Shown here piece by piece: positions 17,876-25,893 of a stretch of DNA of 64,000 bases (position 1 is its first letter; every line of letters begins with the position of its first letter). The stretch lies in contig NZ_SWDE01000005.1 in the NCBI RefSeq assembly GCF_013337185.1, forward strand, positions 62,001 to 126,000, written 5' to 3'. The notes beneath the pieces were generated by a model. That model was not told the origin of the DNA, made no database searches, and saw only the letters and a list, made by a program, of their open reading frames with translations. The position numbers were made by a program, and so were the translations under genes. The DNA is from Serratia proteamaculans (GTDB taxonomy: Bacteria > Pseudomonadota > Gammaproteobacteria > Enterobacterales > Enterobacteriaceae).

Positions 17876-18826
17876 TTAAAGCCAGTTTTTGCGTTTGAAG
17901 TACAGGTAGGGGGCCAGCCCCGCCAGGATCATCAGGCTGATGGCGCCAGGATAACCGAACGACCACTTCAGCTCCGGCATAAACTCAAAGTTCATCCCGT
18001 AGCTTGAGGCCACCAGCGTTGGCGGCAGAAACACCACCGAAACCACCGAGAAGATCTTGATGATGCGGTTCTGTTCGATGTTGATAAAGCCCATCGCCGC
18101 CTGCATCAGGAAGTTGACTTTCTGGAACAGCGATTCGTTGTGCGGCAGCAGGGATTCGATGTCGCGCAGCACTTCACGCGCCTGTTCCAACTGACCGGTC
18201 GGCAGCCGCGCCTTGCGCACCAGGAAGTTCAGCGCACGCTGGGTATCCATCAAACACAGACGGACCTTCCAGCCGATATCTTCCAGCTCGGCCAGCGTCG
18301 ACAGCGCCTCGTCGTACTCATCGCCCTGATGGCCTTCCATGATCACCCGGCTGAGCTTTTCCAGATCGCTGTAGACGTTTTCAATCTCGTCCGCCAGCTG
18401 CTCAATCTTGGTTTCGAACAAATCCAGCAACAGCTCGTAGGCGTTGCCGTCAACCATCGTCAGGTTACGGGCCCGCATGCGATACAGGCGAAATGCAGGC
18501 AGTTCGCGCTCACGCAGGGTATACAGGCGACCATCGCGGATAGTGAAAGCCACGGTGGAGTTGCCGGCATGGTCTTCCGCATCTTCAAAATAGAAGAAGG
18601 AGTGAATATGCAGACCGTCTTCGTCTTCGAAGAAACGCGCGGAGGCTTCGATATCATCCAGCTCCGGGCGTGTCGCCAGGCTTTGGCCCAGCTCGTTTTG
18701 CACGCGCTCACGTTCGCCTTCTTCCGGCTCAACCAGGTCAACCCACAGTGACGTAGTAAGATCATCGGAGTCATCCAACTCCAGACGGGACAGGCGGCTG
18801 TTATCTAATTTAAACGCGCTCAGCAT
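17876..18826 (-). CDS. corA: CorA, magnesium/cobalt transporter
   Basis: This 316-residue subunit forms the homopentameric Mg2+ channel of the inner membrane. It has a long acidic/coiled-coil cytoplasmic domain, two C-terminal membrane helices, the selectivity signature [11 protein letters not shown] (GMN at about 277-279), and the basic KRKNWL tail. The 5' leader is about 200 nt or longer and contains a short ORF at 18991-19050 and a strong hairpin, which suggests the translation-linked Rho control described for Salmonella corA. Confidence 0.97.
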   Translation of the reverse strand: MLSAFKLDNSRLSRLELDDSDDLTTSLWVDLVEPEEGERERVQNELGQSLATRPELDDIEASARFFEDEDGLHIHSFFYFEDAEDHAGNSTVAFTIRDGRLYTLRERELPAFRLYRMRARNLTMVDGNAYELLLDLFETKIEQLADEIENVYSDLEKLSRVIMEGHQGDEYDEALSTLAELEDIGWKVRLCLMDTQRALNFLVRKARLPTGQLEQAREVLRDIESLLPHNESLFQKVNFLMQAAMGFINIEQNRIIKIFSVVSVVFLPPTLVASSYGMNFEFMPELKWSFGYPGAISLMILAGLAPYLYFKRKNWL

Positions 18827-18964
18827 CTGCTAAAACTCCCTTGGGGTGACAGGGGTAAACAACGCGTGGAAGCACAGAAACAGGGGGATGTTGTATCGCC
18901 AGCTTGTTTCAGACCATGAAGGATCTGACTCATAGCGACACTGAAGAGGTCGCCGACAACCACG

Positions 18965-18992
18965 AAGGCTATCAGCTCAATGGGATAGCCTT
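18965..18992 (-). promoter_or_regulatory. Hairpin in the corA leader directly after the leader ORF
   Basis: AAGGCTATC (18965-18973) and GATAGCCTT (18984-18992) form a perfect nine-base-pair stem with a ten-base loop. On the corA transcript it overlaps the stop codon of the short leader ORF and could couple ribosome position to leader folding. Confidence 0.55.
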
Positions 18993-19050
18993 AGAAGTTG
19001 CACCTGTTGTTGTCCAGGTCAGTGAGCCAGTATCTACTGGGTGTGTCCAA
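18991..19050 (-). CDS. Short leader ORF upstream of corA (CorL/YsgD-like)
   Basis: On the corA strand, TTG at 19050-19048 opens a 19-codon frame, MDTPSRYWLTDLDNNRCNF, ending at TAA 18991. A GAGGA lies at normal distance upstream of this TTG. An in-frame ATG five codons earlier (19065) has a poorer ribosome binding site. In Salmonella a translated short ORF, corL, in the corA leader links Mg2+-responsive translation to Rho termination, and E. coli has a small annotated protein gene in this place. I infer the same role here. The peptide itself is probably not the functional product. Confidence 0.55.
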   Translation of the reverse strand: MDTPSRYWLTDLDNNRCNF

Positions 19051-19271
19051 GGCGTATGTCCTCATTGATAATAGTGCGCGCATGTTACGCCGAGAAGAAA
19101 AAGCCTGTCAACCGGTTAGGCGCGATAATTGCGCAACAATTCATCGCTATAACCTATGGGGAAAAATCAGCAAAATCTGCGATAAAGGGTAACGAAAAAG
19201 CTGCGACGATCTCTGACCACGCCCGAGAATGTTGCTAAGATTAGGCCACGATAAGCTTGCGGACTTTACCG

Positions 19272-19751
19272 ATGAAACAAATTACTGCCCACGACCTGAC
19301 CAGCATGAGTGAACAGGCCGCTACAGTAGCACGCCTGCGCGCGCACCGTACGTTACACGAAGAGTTGAGCGACCCGGTACAGCGCCTGGCGATTGCCATG
19401 GAACCCGGCACCTATATCCGCCCCCACCGCCATCCGCAAACCTGGGAGCTGCTGACACCGCTACGCGGCCGTTTTGTGGTGTTGCAGTTTGACGAGGACG
19501 GCGTCGTCACCCAACGCACCCTGCTCGGCGAAGAAACCAAAGTGCTGGAGATGCCGGCGTTTACCTGGCATGCCGTGCTGTCGGTTGATCCGGGTGGCGT
19601 GGTATTTGAAGTGAAACAGGGGCCTTATCAGGCACTGTCGGAAGAAGACTGCATGCCGTGGGCACCGCAGGAAGGGGCCGAAGGTACCGAAGCAGTAATG
19701 CGCTGGTATGCTACCGCGCAGATTGGCGATCGCTATACCCATACTGTTTGA
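19272..19751 (+). CDS. WbuC-family cupin fold metalloprotein
   Basis: This 159-residue protein has a single cupin domain with the metal-binding motif RPHRHPQTWELLTPLRG and a later His in FTWHAVLSVDPGG. WbuC-type proteins are usually encoded in O-antigen clusters, and their function is unknown. Here the gene stands alone between corA (divergent) and uvrD (convergent). ATG 19272 was chosen over an in-frame TTG five codons upstream. A -10-like TAAGAT lies at 19236-19241. Confidence 0.75.
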   Translation: MKQITAHDLTSMSEQAATVARLRAHRTLHEELSDPVQRLAIAMEPGTYIRPHRHPQTWELLTPLRGRFVVLQFDEDGVVTQRTLLGEETKVLEMPAFTWHAVLSVDPGGVVFEVKQGPYQALSEEDCMPWAPQEGAEGTEAVMRWYATAQIGDRYTHTV

Positions 19752-19759
19752 TGTCACTC

Positions 19760-19781
19760 CAGGGGCGATAATTCGCCCCTG
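19760..19781. terminator. Bidirectional hairpin between the cupin gene and uvrD
   Basis: CAGGGGCGA (19760-19768) pairs perfectly with TCGCCCCTG (19773-19781) around a TAAT loop between the convergent stops. T-runs are short. Confidence 0.65.
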
Positions 19782-19793
19782 CCAGCACCGGCC

Positions 19794-21956
19794 TTACACC
19801 GTTTCCAGACGGGCGTAAGCGGCCACCAGCCACTTGATGCCTTCGCCCGGGAAAGCAATTTGCAGCCGACTGTGTTCGCCGCTGCCTTCCAGATTGACGA
19901 TGGTCCCTTCACCAAACTTGGGGTGACGCACTCGCTGGCCCAGCTTGTAACCGGTGTCGTTCTCGCTGATCGGCGTACCCATGCGGCGGTGATTTGCCGG
20001 CCGTGAGACACTGGCGCGCAAACGCACTTCTTCCACACACTCCTCCGGCAGTTCGCCGATGAAACGTGAAGGCCGGTGATAAACCTCTTTGCCGTACAGA
20101 CGACGGGTTTCGGCATAGGTCAGCGTCAGTTTCTGCATGGCGCGCGTCAAACCAACGTAGGCCAGGCGGCGCTCTTCTTCCAGCCTGCCACCTTCGTCCA
20201 GCGACATCTGGCTTGGGAACATCCCCTCTTCCATGCCGACAATAAACACCTGCGGAAACTCCAGCCCCTTGGCCGAGTGCAGGGTCATTAACTGCACCGC
20301 GTCCTGATAAGCATCGGCCTGCCCCTCGCCCGCTTCCAGCGCGGCATGTGACAGAAACGCCTGCAGCGGCATCAGATCCTGATCTTCATCCTGATAACTG
20401 TACTGACGCGTTGCCGTCACCAGTTCCTCAAGGTTTTCGATACGCGCCTGACCTTTTTCGCCCTTCTCCTGCTCATACATGATGAACAGCCCCGAGTCGC
20501 GGATCACCCGATCGGTCTGGACGTGCAGCGGCATATCGGCGGTTTCGTGCGCCAGTGAGTCCACCAGTTCGGTAAAGCGTTGCAGCGCAGATGCCGCGCG
20601 CCCGGCCAGCACCTTGTCCTGCAACAGTGCGCGAGTGGCCTGCCACAGGGTCAATTGACGATCGCGAGCCGTACGACGCACTTCGTCCAGCGTCCGGTCG
20701 CCAATACCGCGCGTCGGCGTATTCACCACGCGTTCGAAGGCCGCATCATCGTTGCGGTTGGCGATCAGCCGCAGATAGGCCAGGGCATCCTTGATCTCCT
20801 GACGCTCGAAGAAGCGTTGTCCGCCGTAAATACGGTATGGCATCGCCGTTTGCAGCAGCGCCTCTTCCAGCACGCGTGACTGGGCATTGCTGCGATAAAG
20901 GATGGCGCAGTCATTCAGCGCACCGCCGTTTTCCTGCCAGGCTTTGATGCGGCCCACCACGAAGCGTGATTCATCCAGTTCGTTGAAGGCACAGTAAACC
21001 GAGATCGGCTCGCCTTCGCCGCCTTCGGTCCACAGGTTTTTCCCCATGCGCCCGCCGTTGTTGGCGATCAGGGTATTGGCCGATTTCAGGATATTGCTGG
21101 TCGAACGGTAGTTCTGTTCCAGCAATACGCTTTGCGCACCGGGGAAATCCTTCAGGAAGCGTTGGATATTCTCCACCTGAGCGCCGCGCCAGCCGTAGAT
21201 CGACTGGTCATCGTCACCGACGATCATCACGTTGCTGTTATTGCCGGCCAGCAGGCGGATCCAGGCGTACTGAATGCTGTTGGTATCCTGAAACTCGTCC
21301 ACCAGCACGTTGGTGAAGCGTTCGCGGTAATGATTGAGGATATGCGGCTTGTTCAGCCACAGCTCATGGGCACGCAGCAACAGTTCGGCAAAGTCCACCA
21401 GCCCGGCACGATCGCAGGCTTCCTGGTAGGCCTGGTAAATACGCAGCCAGGTCGCTTCCACCGGGTTGTTGTAGGTTTCAACGTGCTGCGGGCGCAGGCC
21501 CTCATCTTTTTTGCCGTTGATGTACCACATTGCCTGACGCGGCGGCCATTGCTTTTCGTCGATATTCAACGCTTTGACGATGCGCTTAAGCAGGCGGAAC
21601 TGGTCGTCACTGTCGAGAATCTGGAAATCCTGCGGCAGGTTGGCATCCAGATGATGAGCGCGCAGCAGCCGATGAGCCAGACCGTGGAAGGTACCAATCC
21701 ACATGCCGCCCTGGCTGGTGCCAATCAGGTGTTCGATACGGTGGCGCATTTCCGCCGCCGCCTTGTTGGTGAAGGTCACTGCCATAATGGAGTACGGCGA
21801 GCAGTTCTCTACCGCCAGCAGCCAGGCGATGCGATGCACCAGCACCCGGGTTTTACCGCTGCCCGCGCCGGCCAGTACCAACAGGTTGCCACGTGGCGCC
21901 GCCACGGCTTCGCGTTGTTTTTCATTCAGGCTGTCGAGCAGATCGGAAACGTCCAT
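19794..21956 (-). CDS. uvrD: UvrD, DNA helicase II
   Basis: UvrD (720 residues) is a superfamily 1A 3'-5' helicase acting in nucleotide excision repair, mismatch repair and removal of RecA filaments. Walker A GAGSGKT is at 30-36, with [21 protein letters not shown] and the C-terminal VGLTRA motif. The C-terminal tail (KFGEGTIVNLEGSGEHS) is the Tudor-like RNA polymerase-binding region. ATG 21956 gives the exact E. coli length; an in-frame ATG three codons upstream is less likely. A LexA box and an attenuator-like hairpin lie upstream. Confidence 0.97.
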   Translation of the reverse strand: MDVSDLLDSLNEKQREAVAAPRGNLLVLAGAGSGKTRVLVHRIAWLLAVENCSPYSIMAVTFTNKAAAEMRHRIEHLIGTSQGGMWIGTFHGLAHRLLRAHHLDANLPQDFQILDSDDQFRLLKRIVKALNIDEKQWPPRQAMWYINGKKDEGLRPQHVETYNNPVEATWLRIYQAYQEACDRAGLVDFAELLLRAHELWLNKPHILNHYRERFTNVLVDEFQDTNSIQYAWIRLLAGNNSNVMIVGDDDQSIYGWRGAQVENIQRFLKDFPGAQSVLLEQNYRSTSNILKSANTLIANNGGRMGKNLWTEGGEGEPISVYCAFNELDESRFVVGRIKAWQENGGALNDCAILYRSNAQSRVLEEALLQTAMPYRIYGGQRFFERQEIKDALAYLRLIANRNDDAAFERVVNTPTRGIGDRTLDEVRRTARDRQLTLWQATRALLQDKVLAGRAASALQRFTELVDSLAHETADMPLHVQTDRVIRDSGLFIMYEQEKGEKGQARIENLEELVTATRQYSYQDEDQDLMPLQAFLSHAALEAGEGQADAYQDAVQLMTLHSAKGLEFPQVFIVGMEEGMFPSQMSLDEGGRLEEERRLAYVGLTRAMQKLTLTYAETRRLYGKEVYHRPSRFIGELPEECVEEVRLRASVSRPANHRRMGTPISENDTGYKLGQRVRHPKFGEGTIVNLEGSGEHSRLQIAFPGEGIKWLVAAYARLETV

Positions 21957-21982
21957 AGGCACCATTAATTGGTAAGGGAAAG

Positions 21983-21997
21983 CGCGTCAGAGACGCG
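21983..21997 (-). promoter_or_regulatory. Attenuator-like hairpin between the uvrD promoter and start codon
   Basis: CGCGTC and GACGCG form a perfect six-base-pair stem with a three-base loop, followed on the uvrD strand by CTTTCCCTT. Transcription attenuation upstream of uvrD is known in E. coli. The T-run is weak, so partial termination is the most that can be proposed. Confidence 0.45.
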
Positions 21998-22003
21998 ATT
22001 CCA

Positions 22004-22019
22004 CTGGGAATTTATACAG
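22004..22019 (-). promoter_or_regulatory. LexA box of uvrD
   Basis: On the uvrD strand the sequence reads CTGTATAAATTCCCAG, matching the SOS box consensus CTG-N10-CAG and differing by only a few bases from the E. coli uvrD operator. This places uvrD in the SOS regulon. Confidence 0.85.
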
Positions 22020-22033
22020 AGTTCTGGCAGGGA

Positions 22034-22750
22034 TTATAACAATGCTGTCAGCGATGCCAACTGCGAAATCTCAATATGTGGCAGCAGACGGCTGTCGGCG
22101 GCCTGCATCAGGCTGCGCTGGCGGTCGTTGATCCAACAGGCCTGCAGGCCGGAACGCAATGCCCCGGCGACGTCGGTGGTCAAATCATCACCCACGTGAA
22201 GAATACGTTCAGGGGCCACCCCCAACCGCTCGGCGGCCAGTTGATACATGTCCTGATAGGGCTTGGCGCGGCCATCCGGCCCGGAGCGCAGCACAAACTG
22301 GAAGTAACCGTCCAGCCCGCACAGTGCCGGATCGGCATTGCCGTTGGTGATCGCCACCAGCGGGAAACGTTCACCCAACGCCTTCAGGGTGGCATGGGTC
22401 GCGTCCGGTACCTCGATGCGACTGCGCCACAGCGCGAAGTTCTGCATCGCCGCATCGGCCCCGTCGGCGGCTTCGGCATCACGCAGCCCCTGCCGGCTCA
22501 GCGCCAAATGGATAGCACGCCAGCGCCACTGGGTGACATCGTGATAAATTTCCGGATCCTGTTCGCGCAGCTCCTGGCGCAGGCGATGAAAATCTGCCGA
22601 CTGGAAGTGGTTCAGCCCAGGATGGTAGTTCTGCAAAAAAGCCACCGACTGCAGCTCGGTCTGTTTGATCACCGGCCGATTGTCGTACAGCGTGTCGTCC
22701 AGATCAAAAGTCAGCGCCGCCAGCGGTCGCAACGGACGATAAAAATGCAT
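22034..22750 (-). CDS. yigB: YigB, HAD-family phosphatase (flavin pathway)
   Basis: This 238-residue HAD phosphatase has motif [12 protein letters not shown] at about 14-24, a later threonine motif AITNGNAD and the acidic motif [13 protein letters not shown]. coli YigB dephosphorylates 5-amino-6-(5-phospho-D-ribitylamino)uracil in riboflavin synthesis, together with YbjI. Its ATG overlaps the xerC stop by one base (TGATG), so it is translationally coupled as the last gene of dapF-yigA-xerC-yigB. Confidence 0.94.
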   Translation of the reverse strand: MHFYRPLRPLAALTFDLDDTLYDNRPVIKQTELQSVAFLQNYHPGLNHFQSADFHRLRQELREQDPEIYHDVTQWRWRAIHLALSRQGLRDAEAADGADAAMQNFALWRSRIEVPDATHATLKALGERFPLVAITNGNADPALCGLDGYFQFVLRSGPDGRAKPYQDMYQLAAERLGVAPERILHVGDDLTTDVAGALRSGLQACWINDRQRSLMQAADSRLLPHIEISQLASLTALL

Positions 22751-23661
22751 CAGGATTTCCCCCGTTTGGCACGTGGATGCGCGGCATCGTACACGTTCGC
22801 CAGATGTTGAAAGTCGAGGTGGGTGTAGATTTGGGTGGTGGTCAGATTGGCGTGACCAAGCAGTTCCTGCACCGCACGCAAATCACCGCTCGACTCCAGC
22901 ATATGGGTGGCAAACGAGTGGCGCAGCTTGTGCGGATGGATATGGCTGTTAACGCCCTGCTTGACGCCCCACTCGGCAAAACGCTTCTGCACGTTGCGGG
23001 TCGAGATACGCTTGCCCTGATTGGACAGGAACATGGCATCGTCCGATGGCCCGAACAAATCTCGCATCACCAGCCAATGTTCAAGCCAGGTCACCGCAGT
23101 GCGGCCTACCGGCAGCTTGCGTTCCTTGCTGCCCTTACCCAACACCCAGATTTCACCGGCGGCCAGGTCGACATGGCGGCAATCGAGCCCCACCAGTTCC
23201 GAAAGACGCAGCCCGGCACCGTACATGACTTCAAGCATGGCGCGATCGCGTACCGCCAACGGATCGTTAAGATCGATATTCAGCAGCTGATTCATTTCAT
23301 CGACGTCGATATTCTTCGGCAGATGACGGCCGCTGCGTGGCGTTCGGATCCCTTTGGCGGGGTTGGCAATCAGCATACCCTGGCTGACCTGCCAGTCGAG
23401 AAAGCTGCGCAACGCCGACAGGCGCAGCGCGAGGCTGGAAGACTGTAATCCGGCCCGTTTGCTGCGCGCCGCAAGCTGTCGGACTTTGGCGGCGTCCAGC
23501 AACGGCCACTCCGTGACGCCAATGTCCTGCGCCAACGCCATCAGCGCCTGCAGTTGACGCGAATAACTCAGTTGGGTGAGCGGGCTAAGCTGGCGCTCGA
23601 CCTTCAGATAGCGCAAAAAAGCGTCCACCGGCTGTTGCAGGCTGGCCGCCAGCGGAGTCAT
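22750..23661 (-). CDS. xerC: XerC, site-specific tyrosine recombinase
   Basis: XerC (303 residues) resolves chromosome dimers at dif with XerD under FtsK control. The N-terminal SAM-like DNA-binding domain is followed by the catalytic domain with GAGLRLSEL (first Arg), [12 protein letters not shown] (His and second Arg), LLGHANL (His) and nucleophile Tyr279 in TQIYTHLDF. It overlaps yigA by four bases and yigB by one, in the same conserved cluster as E. coli. Confidence 0.97.
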   Translation of the reverse strand: MTPLAASLQQPVDAFLRYLKVERQLSPLTQLSYSRQLQALMALAQDIGVTEWPLLDAAKVRQLAARSKRAGLQSSSLALRLSALRSFLDWQVSQGMLIANPAKGIRTPRSGRHLPKNIDVDEMNQLLNIDLNDPLAVRDRAMLEVMYGAGLRLSELVGLDCRHVDLAAGEIWVLGKGSKERKLPVGRTAVTWLEHWLVMRDLFGPSDDAMFLSNQGKRISTRNVQKRFAEWGVKQGVNSHIHPHKLRHSFATHMLESSGDLRAVQELLGHANLTTTQIYTHLDFQHLANVYDAAHPRAKRGKS

Positions 23662-24362
23662 GCGCGTTCGACCCAGCGTTCCAGCAGTTCCGGCAGCATA
23701 CGCGCCAGTTGATTGAGCATCACAGTACCCATACCCTGCTGGTAGTGTTGCGTATCGCGGCTGCTGAAAATCACCATGCCCAGTTCGCCGTCTTCACCCA
23801 ACATCGACAGCGCAACTGAACCGACCAACTTGGCCTGGGGCAGCAGCAACAGCAGCTCTGGGCCATTGAGGCTGCCGAGGAAATGCTGTTGGTCACCCAG
23901 ACGCTGAATGCGCAGCGGTTCGAACGATGAACGCGTCAGGGCAAGGTGGGTGAAATCGGAAGGCGCACCGATTTTCCAGCTTTCAGAAAACAGGCGAATA
24001 TTGGCGCCGGCCAAACCGAAACCCCGCGCCCAACGCTGCAGGCGATTGAGCATATCCTGCAGGCTGTCGGCGGTGGCCAGATTGGCCTGCAAATGCAGCA
24101 AGCTGGCAAACAGCGTTTCGTTGGCGCTGGCCTGCTCCATCAGCAGGGTGATTTCTTCTTCCAGCCGGTTGATATGGTTGCGCTGGCGGGCCAGATGCCA
24201 CTCGACCAGCGACACGGTACCGCGAACGGGATGGGGAACGCGCATCTGTTCCACCAACCGCGCATTGCGGATAAAGAAATCCGGGTTTTGCAGCAGAAAC
24301 TGCATCACGGTGTCGTCGTCAAGCTCAATGCCTGCGACAGCCTGGTCCTCAACACTCTTCAT
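23658..24362 (-). CDS. yigA: YigA, DUF484 protein
   Basis: This 234-residue cytoplasmic protein belongs to the DUF484 family, whose fold resembles a GAF domain. The N-terminal helix-rich part ([19 protein letters not shown]) is typical, followed by a coiled coil ([21 protein letters not shown]). Its function is unknown. It overlaps both dapF and xerC by four bases, and this linkage to xerC is widely conserved, which suggests a role near chromosome dimer resolution; that is inference. Confidence 0.92.
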   Translation of the reverse strand: MKSVEDQAVAGIELDDDTVMQFLLQNPDFFIRNARLVEQMRVPHPVRGTVSLVEWHLARQRNHINRLEEEITLLMEQASANETLFASLLHLQANLATADSLQDMLNRLQRWARGFGLAGANIRLFSESWKIGAPSDFTHLALTRSSFEPLRIQRLGDQQHFLGSLNGPELLLLLPQAKLVGSVALSMLGEDGELGMVIFSSRDTQHYQQGMGTVMLNQLARMLPELLERWVERA

Positions 24363-25183
24363 AGATGAATAAATCCGTCATATACATGGGTTGCCGGGCC
24401 GGTCATAAACAGCGGGCTGCCCGGTCCTTTCCAGCGAATATGCAGGCTGCCGCCCGGCAGTTCTACATGCACCTCTTCTGACAGCAATTCCTGTTGGATC
24501 CCCACTGCCACTGCCGCACAGGCACCGCTTCCGCAGGCCTGGGTTTCGCCGGCACCGCGCTCATACACGCGCAATTTGATGTGCTCACGGCTGACAATTT
24601 GCATAAAACCAATATTGGCCCGTTCAGGGAAGCGCTCATGCCCTTCCAACACCGGCCCGAGCAATTCCACCTTGGCGGTTTTTACATCATCCACCTGTAA
24701 AACACAATGCGGGTTGCCCATCGACACCACGCCGCACAGCACCGTATGTTCCGCCGCGCGCATGATGTAAGTCTTTTCTTCTTTGGTCGCGCGAAAGGGC
24801 ACCGTCTGCGGATCGAAGTTCGGCTCGCCCATGTTCACACACACCAAATCGTCATCGGTGACACTCAGCACCATACGCCCGGTCTGGGTGCTCACGCGAA
24901 TATCGCGCTTGTTGGTCAGCCCTTTCAGCCGCACAAAGCGGGCAAAACAGCGAGCGCCGTTGCCGCACTGCGCCACTTCACTGCCGTCGGCGTTAAAAAT
25001 GCGGTAGTGGAAATCCAGTTCCGGATCGTAAGGCGGTTCTACCACCAGCAGCTGGTCAAAGCCAACGCCCAGATGCCGATCGGCCAAACGGCGGATCAGC
25101 TCGGGTGAAAAATAGACATTCTGTGTAACGGCATCGACCACCATAAAGTCGTTGCCCAGACCGTGCATTTTGGAGAACTGCAT
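24359..25183 (-). CDS. dapF: DapF, diaminopimelate epimerase
   Basis: DapF (274 residues) converts LL- to meso-diaminopimelate, the precursor of lysine and a peptidoglycan building block. The two catalytic cysteines are visible in symmetrical motifs: Cys73 in CGNGARC and Cys217 in CGSGACAA, in the two pseudo-repeat halves. It is the first gene of a four-gene overlapping cluster. lptM precedes it by 57 bp. Confidence 0.97.
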   Translation of the reverse strand: MQFSKMHGLGNDFMVVDAVTQNVYFSPELIRRLADRHLGVGFDQLLVVEPPYDPELDFHYRIFNADGSEVAQCGNGARCFARFVRLKGLTNKRDIRVSTQTGRMVLSVTDDDLVCVNMGEPNFDPQTVPFRATKEEKTYIMRAAEHTVLCGVVSMGNPHCVLQVDDVKTAKVELLGPVLEGHERFPERANIGFMQIVSREHIKLRVYERGAGETQACGSGACAAVAVGIQQELLSEEVHVELPGGSLHIRWKGPGSPLFMTGPATHVYDGFIHL

Positions 25184-25206
25184 ATCATACTCCGCTATCC
25201 GTCTTG

Positions 25207-25234
25207 GTTTGCGGTGGCCTGTGCCGCCGCAAAC
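25207..25234 (-). terminator. Hairpin between lptM and dapF
   Basis: GTTTGCGGTGGC (25207-25218) and GCCGCCGCAAAC (25223-25234) form a twelve-base-pair stem with one wobble pair and a CTGT loop. No T-run follows, so it may be a partial terminator or an mRNA-stabilising structure. Confidence 0.5.
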
Positions 25235-25240
25235 AAGGTG

Positions 25241-25447
25241 TTACTGAGCGCTCATCGACGGTTTTTGCTGAGAGCTGGAAAGTTCCTGCTGATTTTTCTG
25301 TACCTGTTCGCCGGTCTGAACCTGAGTGGCCGGTTTCTTAGTGCTGGCCGGATCGGCTGGAGGGAAGTACAGCGGGCCTTTCAGACCACAGCCGGAGAGC
25401 CCGGCAAGCAGAACTGCCATCAGCGCATAGCGTAGTTGTTTTTTCAT
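25241..25447 (-). CDS. lptM: LptM (YifL), small outer-membrane lipoprotein
   Basis: This 68-residue lipoprotein has a signal peptide and lipobox LSGC, followed by the conserved GLKGPLYFPPADPA. LptM binds and stabilises the LptD/LptE lipopolysaccharide translocon and promotes LptD disulfide maturation. The rest is a disordered Gln/Ser-rich tail. ATG 25447 was preferred over one two codons upstream. It is divergent from cyaY. Confidence 0.92.
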   Translation of the reverse strand: MKKQLRYALMAVLLAGLSGCGLKGPLYFPPADPASTKKPATQVQTGEQVQKNQQELSSSQQKPSMSAQ

Positions 25448-25525
25448 TTGCATTAATGCCTGTAATTCATGCGTCCAAGGTCTCTATAATCGCAGGTGGA
25501 TCATGAAAAGCAATAGGAATTGAAT

Positions 25526-25846
25526 ATGAACGACAGTGAGTTTCACCAGTTGGCCGACCAACTGATGCTTAATATTGAAGAGACACTGGACGATTTTGAC
25601 GGCGATGCGGATATCGATTACGAAACCAACGGTGGCGTAATGACGTTAAGCTTCGAAAATGGCACCAAAATTGTCATCAATCGCCAGGAGCCTTTGCATC
25701 AGGTTTGGCTGGCGACCAAGACCGGCGGCTATCACTTTAACTACCGTGATGGCGTGTGGCTCTGCGATCGCAGCGATCGTGCGTTCTATCCGTTGCTGAG
25801 CGAAGCCGCCAGCGCACAGGCCGGCGAAGAAGTGAAATTTGCCTGA
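25526..25846 (+). CDS. cyaY: CyaY, bacterial frataxin
   Basis: This 106-residue acidic protein with the frataxin fold binds IscS and modulates iron-sulfur cluster assembly. The acidic first helix ([18 protein letters not shown]) and the conserved strand [14 protein letters not shown] are clear. ATG 25526 gives the exact E. coli length; a TTG two codons earlier is not needed. It is convergent with cyaA across a terminator hairpin. Confidence 0.96.
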   Translation: MNDSEFHQLADQLMLNIEETLDDFDGDADIDYETNGGVMTLSFENGTKIVINRQEPLHQVWLATKTGGYHFNYRDGVWLCDRSDRAFYPLLSEAASAQAGEEVKFA

Positions 25847-25862
25847 AAATAGCCGCAGCTCA

Positions 25863-25888
25863 CAGGGGTTCAGTTGACTGAGCCCCTG
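25863..25888. terminator. Bidirectional hairpin between cyaY and cyaA
   Basis: CAGGGGTTCAG (25863-25873) pairs with CTGAGCCCCTG (25878-25888) with one wobble pair around a TTGA loop... the loop being 25874-25877. It fills the 47-bp gap between the convergent stops. Confidence 0.65.
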
Positions 25889-25893
25889 CGATG

